7,216 nt of DNA from assembly GCA_016650115.1 (NCBI GenBank), contig JAENWI010000067.1, positions 1-7,216 of the forward strand, in the 5' to 3' direction. Below the pieces are notes generated by a model. It worked only from the letters and a program-made list of their open reading frames with translations, had not been told where the DNA came from and ran no database searches. Below, piece after piece: positions 4,178-7,216 of the stretch; position 1 is the first letter of the stretch; each line of letters begins with the position of its first letter. Origin of the DNA: Peptostreptococcaceae bacterium (GTDB lineage Bacteria; Bacillota; Clostridia; Peptostreptococcales; Anaerovoracaceae). The position numbers were made by a program, and so were the translations under genes.

Positions 4178-7100
4178 TTATACTTTTTCCACTTTGATTC
4201 CTGTATTGTGGCCATTCAGGTCAAATTCTTCTAATTCTTCCCTCGTAGGACTTAATTTTATTGCCAGGGTTTCTGTCATTATATAATCTTTATGCGTTTT
4301 AACTGCAGATTCAACCTCTTTATCCGATTGAATGAAGATTTCAATATGATCCATCATTTCGAAATCATTTTGTTTTCTCAGTTGCTGCACTTTGGAAATA
4401 AGTTCTCTTGCAAGGCCTTCTTCAATTAATTCTTTAGTAATGGTTGTATCTAAAATCGCAAAAAGATTATTTTCCATCGCCACTGTAAAACCATCCTTGG
4501 CACTTATTTTAATTTCAACCAAATCCTTGCCTATAATAAATTCCTCATCCCCAACCATCATGGTTGTTTCACCCTTTCCTTCAAGCTCAGCAACAATAAC
4601 TGCTGCGTTAGATCCTGCCAGCACTTTGGCGAATTCATTAATTTTCTTTCCAAATATTGGCCCGGCAACTTTAAAGTTAGGTTTAAGAATAAAGTTCATG
4701 TATTGATCAAGCTGTTTTTCAAAAACCACTTCTTTTACGTTAAGTTCATCCATAATTAAAGGTGTTAAATCTTTAATTAACGTTTCATATTTTCCATCGA
4801 CGAGAATCTTTGTGAGTGGCTGCCTTACTTTAAGCCTTTCTTTCTCCCTGGTGCCTCTTCCAAGCGCAACTAAGTCTCTTACAAGGTCCATTCTGTATTC
4901 CACATTTTTATCAATAAATTCTTCATTTGTTTTAGGATAGAAGGAAATATGGACTGACTCCTCCCCAGTTAATTTTATAAATATTTCATCCGATATAAAT
5001 GGTGCAAATGGTGCAGAAAGCTTTGCTACTCCAACAAGCACTTCAAAAGTTGTCGCATATACCGATTTTTTATCTTCCGTTAATTCTACTCCCCAAAATC
5101 TTCTTCTTGCCCTTCTAATATACCAGTTTGATAAATCCTCGGTGACAAATTCCTGAATTTTTCTTACTGATCTCATATGGTCATATTTTTCCATTTCCTC
5201 AGTAACGTCCTTTACCAACTGATTATATTTTGATAATATCCATCGATCAAGTTCAGGGCGATTTTCATATTTAACTTGAAGGCTCTTCACATCCAAATTG
5301 TCCTGATTTGAATACAAGACAAAGAAATTATATACATTTTTCAACGTTCCAAAAAACTTGCTTACAATTTCTACAAGTCCGTCTTCATCAAATTTAGTTG
5401 GGGACCATGCGGGTGATACATATAATAGATACCAGCGTGTTGCATCAGCTCCATATTTATCAAACAAAGCAAAAGGATCAACCGTATTGCCCTTTGTCTT
5501 GCTCATTTTTTTCCCTTCCTTATCTAAAATAAGGTCGTTAACAAGAACATTTTTATAAGGAGATGTTCCTTTTATAAAAGTTGATATAGCAAGAAGTGAA
5601 TAGAACCAGCCTCTTGTTTGGTCAATACCTTCGCATATGAAGTCTGCCGGGAATAATTCCGTATCGAAGATTTCCTTGTTTTCAAATGGATAATGGTGCT
5701 GTGCAAAAGGCATGGCACCACTGTCAAACCAGCAGTCAATTACTTCTAAAATTCTCTCCATCGTCTTTCCACACTCCGGACATGTTAAATGAACATCATC
5801 CACATACGGTCGATGCAGTTCAATAGTTTCGTCAATATTCTCCTGAGCCTTTTCCAGTAATTCTTCTCTGCTGCCAATACATTCAAGATGACCACATTCA
5901 CAACGCCATATAGGGATTGGCGTCCCCCAGTATCTTGTTCTGGAAATAGCCCAGTCATTAACATTTTCGAGCCAATTGCCAAAACGTTTTTCTCCAATAT
6001 AGTCTGGATACCAATTTACAGCATTATTGTTAGCGACTAACTGATCTTTTAGTTTAGTCATTTCAATATACCAGCTAGGTTTTGCATAATAAATTAAAGG
6101 TGTTCCGCATCTCCAGCAATGTGGATAATTATGAACCATCTTTTCTTTGGCAAATATTTTTTGTTCTTGTGCAAGATATTTTATTATATCAACTTCAAGT
6201 TCTTCTTCCATAACGAATCTGCCTACCCATGGTGTTTCTGTATACTTACCCTGTTCATCAACTGGGTTGAGTACTGGAAGACTATATCGTTTCCCTGTCT
6301 GGTAATCATCTTCCCCAAATGCTGGTGCCGTATGAACGATGCCTGTTCCATCTTCTATGGTTACATAATCTGCACAGGTTACATAAAACGCCTTTTTATC
6401 TACTTTTATAAATGGCATTAACTGTTCATATTCCATATATTCAAGGGAAGTACCCTTCATTTCTTCTAAAACATCATAAGTATCTGCTCCAAGAACTTTA
6501 TCAGCAAGAGCTTTAGCCAAATAGAAAACATTCCCCGCTTCACTTGTGCTCTCACGCATTTTCACTTTGATATAATCAATGTCATATCCCACTGTCAGCG
6601 CCACATTGGCAGCCAGTGTCCATGGAGTTGTCGTCCAGGCGAGGAAATATTCATCAAAATCCTTTCGTTTGAATTTTGCTGTTATTGTATTAACTTTTAC
6701 TTCTTTGTAACCTTGGGCTACTTCATGAGAAGCCAGACCCGTTCCACAACGAGGACAATATGGCAGTATTTTGTGTCCTTCATAAATCAATCCACCTTTG
6801 AAAAATTCTTTAATAATCCACCAGCATGATTCAATGTAGTTGTTATCTAATGTAATATATGGATGGTCAAGGTCGATAATGTATCCCATTCTCTCTGTCA
6901 TCTCTCTCCACATACCTTCATAGGTGAATACAGACTCCTTGCACTTTGCATTAAACTCTTTTATGCCATATTTTTCTATATCCTGTTTCCCGGACATGCC
7001 AAGTTGTTTCTCAACCTCGATTTCCACTGGAAGGCCATGGGTATCCCAGCCGGCTTTTCTCTTTACTTCAAATCCCTGCATAGTCTTGTAACGGCATACT

Positions 7101-7216
7101 GAATCCTTAAGAGTCCGGGCAATAACATGATGAATTCCCGGTCTTCCGTTTGCCGTTGGTGGGCCTTCATAAAATACAAAGGAAGGCATTCCATTTCTGG
7201 TTGTAACACATTTAGA
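4178..7216 (-). CDS. ileS: Isoleucyl-tRNA synthetase, type 2, 5' end beyond the window (1012 codons visible)
   Basis: This class I synthetase charges tRNA-Ile with isoleucine in the cytoplasm. Counting from the ATG at 7189, the Rossmann entry EGPPTANG (8-15) is followed by GIHH (18-21) in place of HIGH. CPRC is at 145-148. The CP1 editing domain has TTTPWT (186-191) and GTGIVHTAPAFGEDDY (281-296). Further Cys clusters (CWRCG, RCECG, CPEC) and WFDSG (487-491) precede KMSKT at 561-565. An anticodon-binding domain and a long C-terminal region follow, without the C-terminal zinc finger of E. coli-type IleS. The frame stays open for nine codons upstream of 7189 to the window edge, and family members have about 20-30 more N-terminal residues, so 7189 is not the true start. 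The frame is otherwise intact. Any T-box leader would lie outside the window. Confidence 0.97.
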   Translation of the reverse strand, partial: SKCVTTRNGMPSFVFYEGPPTANGRPGIHHVIARTLKDSVCRYKTMQGFEVKRKAGWDTHGLPVEIEVEKQLGMSGKQDIEKYGIKEFNAKCKESVFTYEGMWREMTERMGYIIDLDHPYITLDNNYIESCWWIIKEFFKGGLIYEGHKILPYCPRCGTGLASHEVAQGYKEVKVNTITAKFKRKDFDEYFLAWTTTPWTLAANVALTVGYDIDYIKVKMRESTSEAGNVFYLAKALADKVLGADTYDVLEEMKGTSLEYMEYEQLMPFIKVDKKAFYVTCADYVTIEDGTGIVHTAPAFGEDDYQTGKRYSLPVLNPVDEQGKYTETPWVGRFVMEEELEVDIIKYLAQEQKIFAKEKMVHNYPHCWRCGTPLIYYAKPSWYIEMTKLKDQLVANNNAVNWYPDYIGEKRFGNWLENVNDWAISRTRYWGTPIPIWRCECGHLECIGSREELLEKAQENIDETIELHRPYVDDVHLTCPECGKTMERILEVIDCWFDSGAMPFAQHHYPFENKEIFDTELFPADFICEGIDQTRGWFYSLLAISTFIKGTSPYKNVLVNDLILDKEGKKMSKTKGNTVDPFALFDKYGADATRWYLLYVSPAWSPTKFDEDGLVEIVSKFFGTLKNVYNFFVLYSNQDNLDVKSLQVKYENRPELDRWILSKYNQLVKDVTEEMEKYDHMRSVRKIQEFVTEDLSNWYIRRARRRFWGVELTEDKKSVYATTFEVLVGVAKLSAPFAPFISDEIFIKLTGEESVHISFYPKTNEEFIDKNVEYRMDLVRDLVALGRGTREKERLKVRQPLTKILVDGKYETLIKDLTPLIMDELNVKEVVFEKQLDQYMNFILKPNFKVAGPIFGKKINEFAKVLAGSNAAVIVAELEGKGETTMMVGDEEFIIGKDLVEIKISAKDGFTVAMENNLFAILDTTITKELIEEGLARELISKVQQLRKQNDFEMMDHIEIFIQSDKEVESAVKTHKDYIMTETLAIKLSPTREELEEFDLNGHNTGIKVEKV

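Overview
The window is AT-rich and looks like a chromosomal segment of a low-GC Gram-positive bacterium, most likely a Clostridia-type Firmicute. The evidence is strong GGAGG-type ribosome binding sites, a GTG start, short compact genes, a P-loop protein of a kind I recall from Clostridia, and a eukaryote-like (type 2) isoleucyl-tRNA synthetase. The genus cannot be fixed from the sequence.

Positions 1-3116 form a leftward (minus-strand) unit. It reads, in transcription order: a promoter (3116-3088), a 32-residue leader peptide with eight Phe codons (3049-2951), an intrinsic terminator with a competing antiterminator (2970-2882), pheA (2800-1655, chorismate mutase-like/prephenate dehydratase/ACT), rlmN (1585-569), and a small P-loop ATPase (464-42) closed by a perfect hairpin at 1-28. 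rlmN and the ATPase gene each also have a plausible promoter of their own. The main discovery is that pheA is controlled by a classical ribosome-stalling Phe attenuator, whereas Firmicutes more often use T-box leaders for such genes. Low charged tRNA-Phe should stall the leader ribosome, free the antiterminator and let transcription into pheA. The PheA protein also keeps the ACT-domain Phe-binding motifs, so both synthesis and activity of the enzyme should respond to phenylalanine.

Positions 2855-3584 hold no intact ordinary gene. Besides the pheA leader, there is the remnant of a cysteine-rich protein (3327-3046, minus), interrupted at a 10-bp tandem repeat. There is also a 49-nt perfect palindrome (3444-3492) in front of a small rightward XRE-family regulator (3585-3902).

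Positions 3903-4177 separate the convergent regulator and ileS genes. They contain a 23-bp-stem bidirectional terminator whose two arms each carry a perfect DnaA box, then a nested inverted repeat that continues into an 11-bp tandem repeat.

Positions 4178-7216 are ileS on the minus strand, lacking only its first codons at the window edge. Its class I signature is the altered GXHH form instead of HXGH, a form reported in highly mupirocin-resistant type 2 enzymes.
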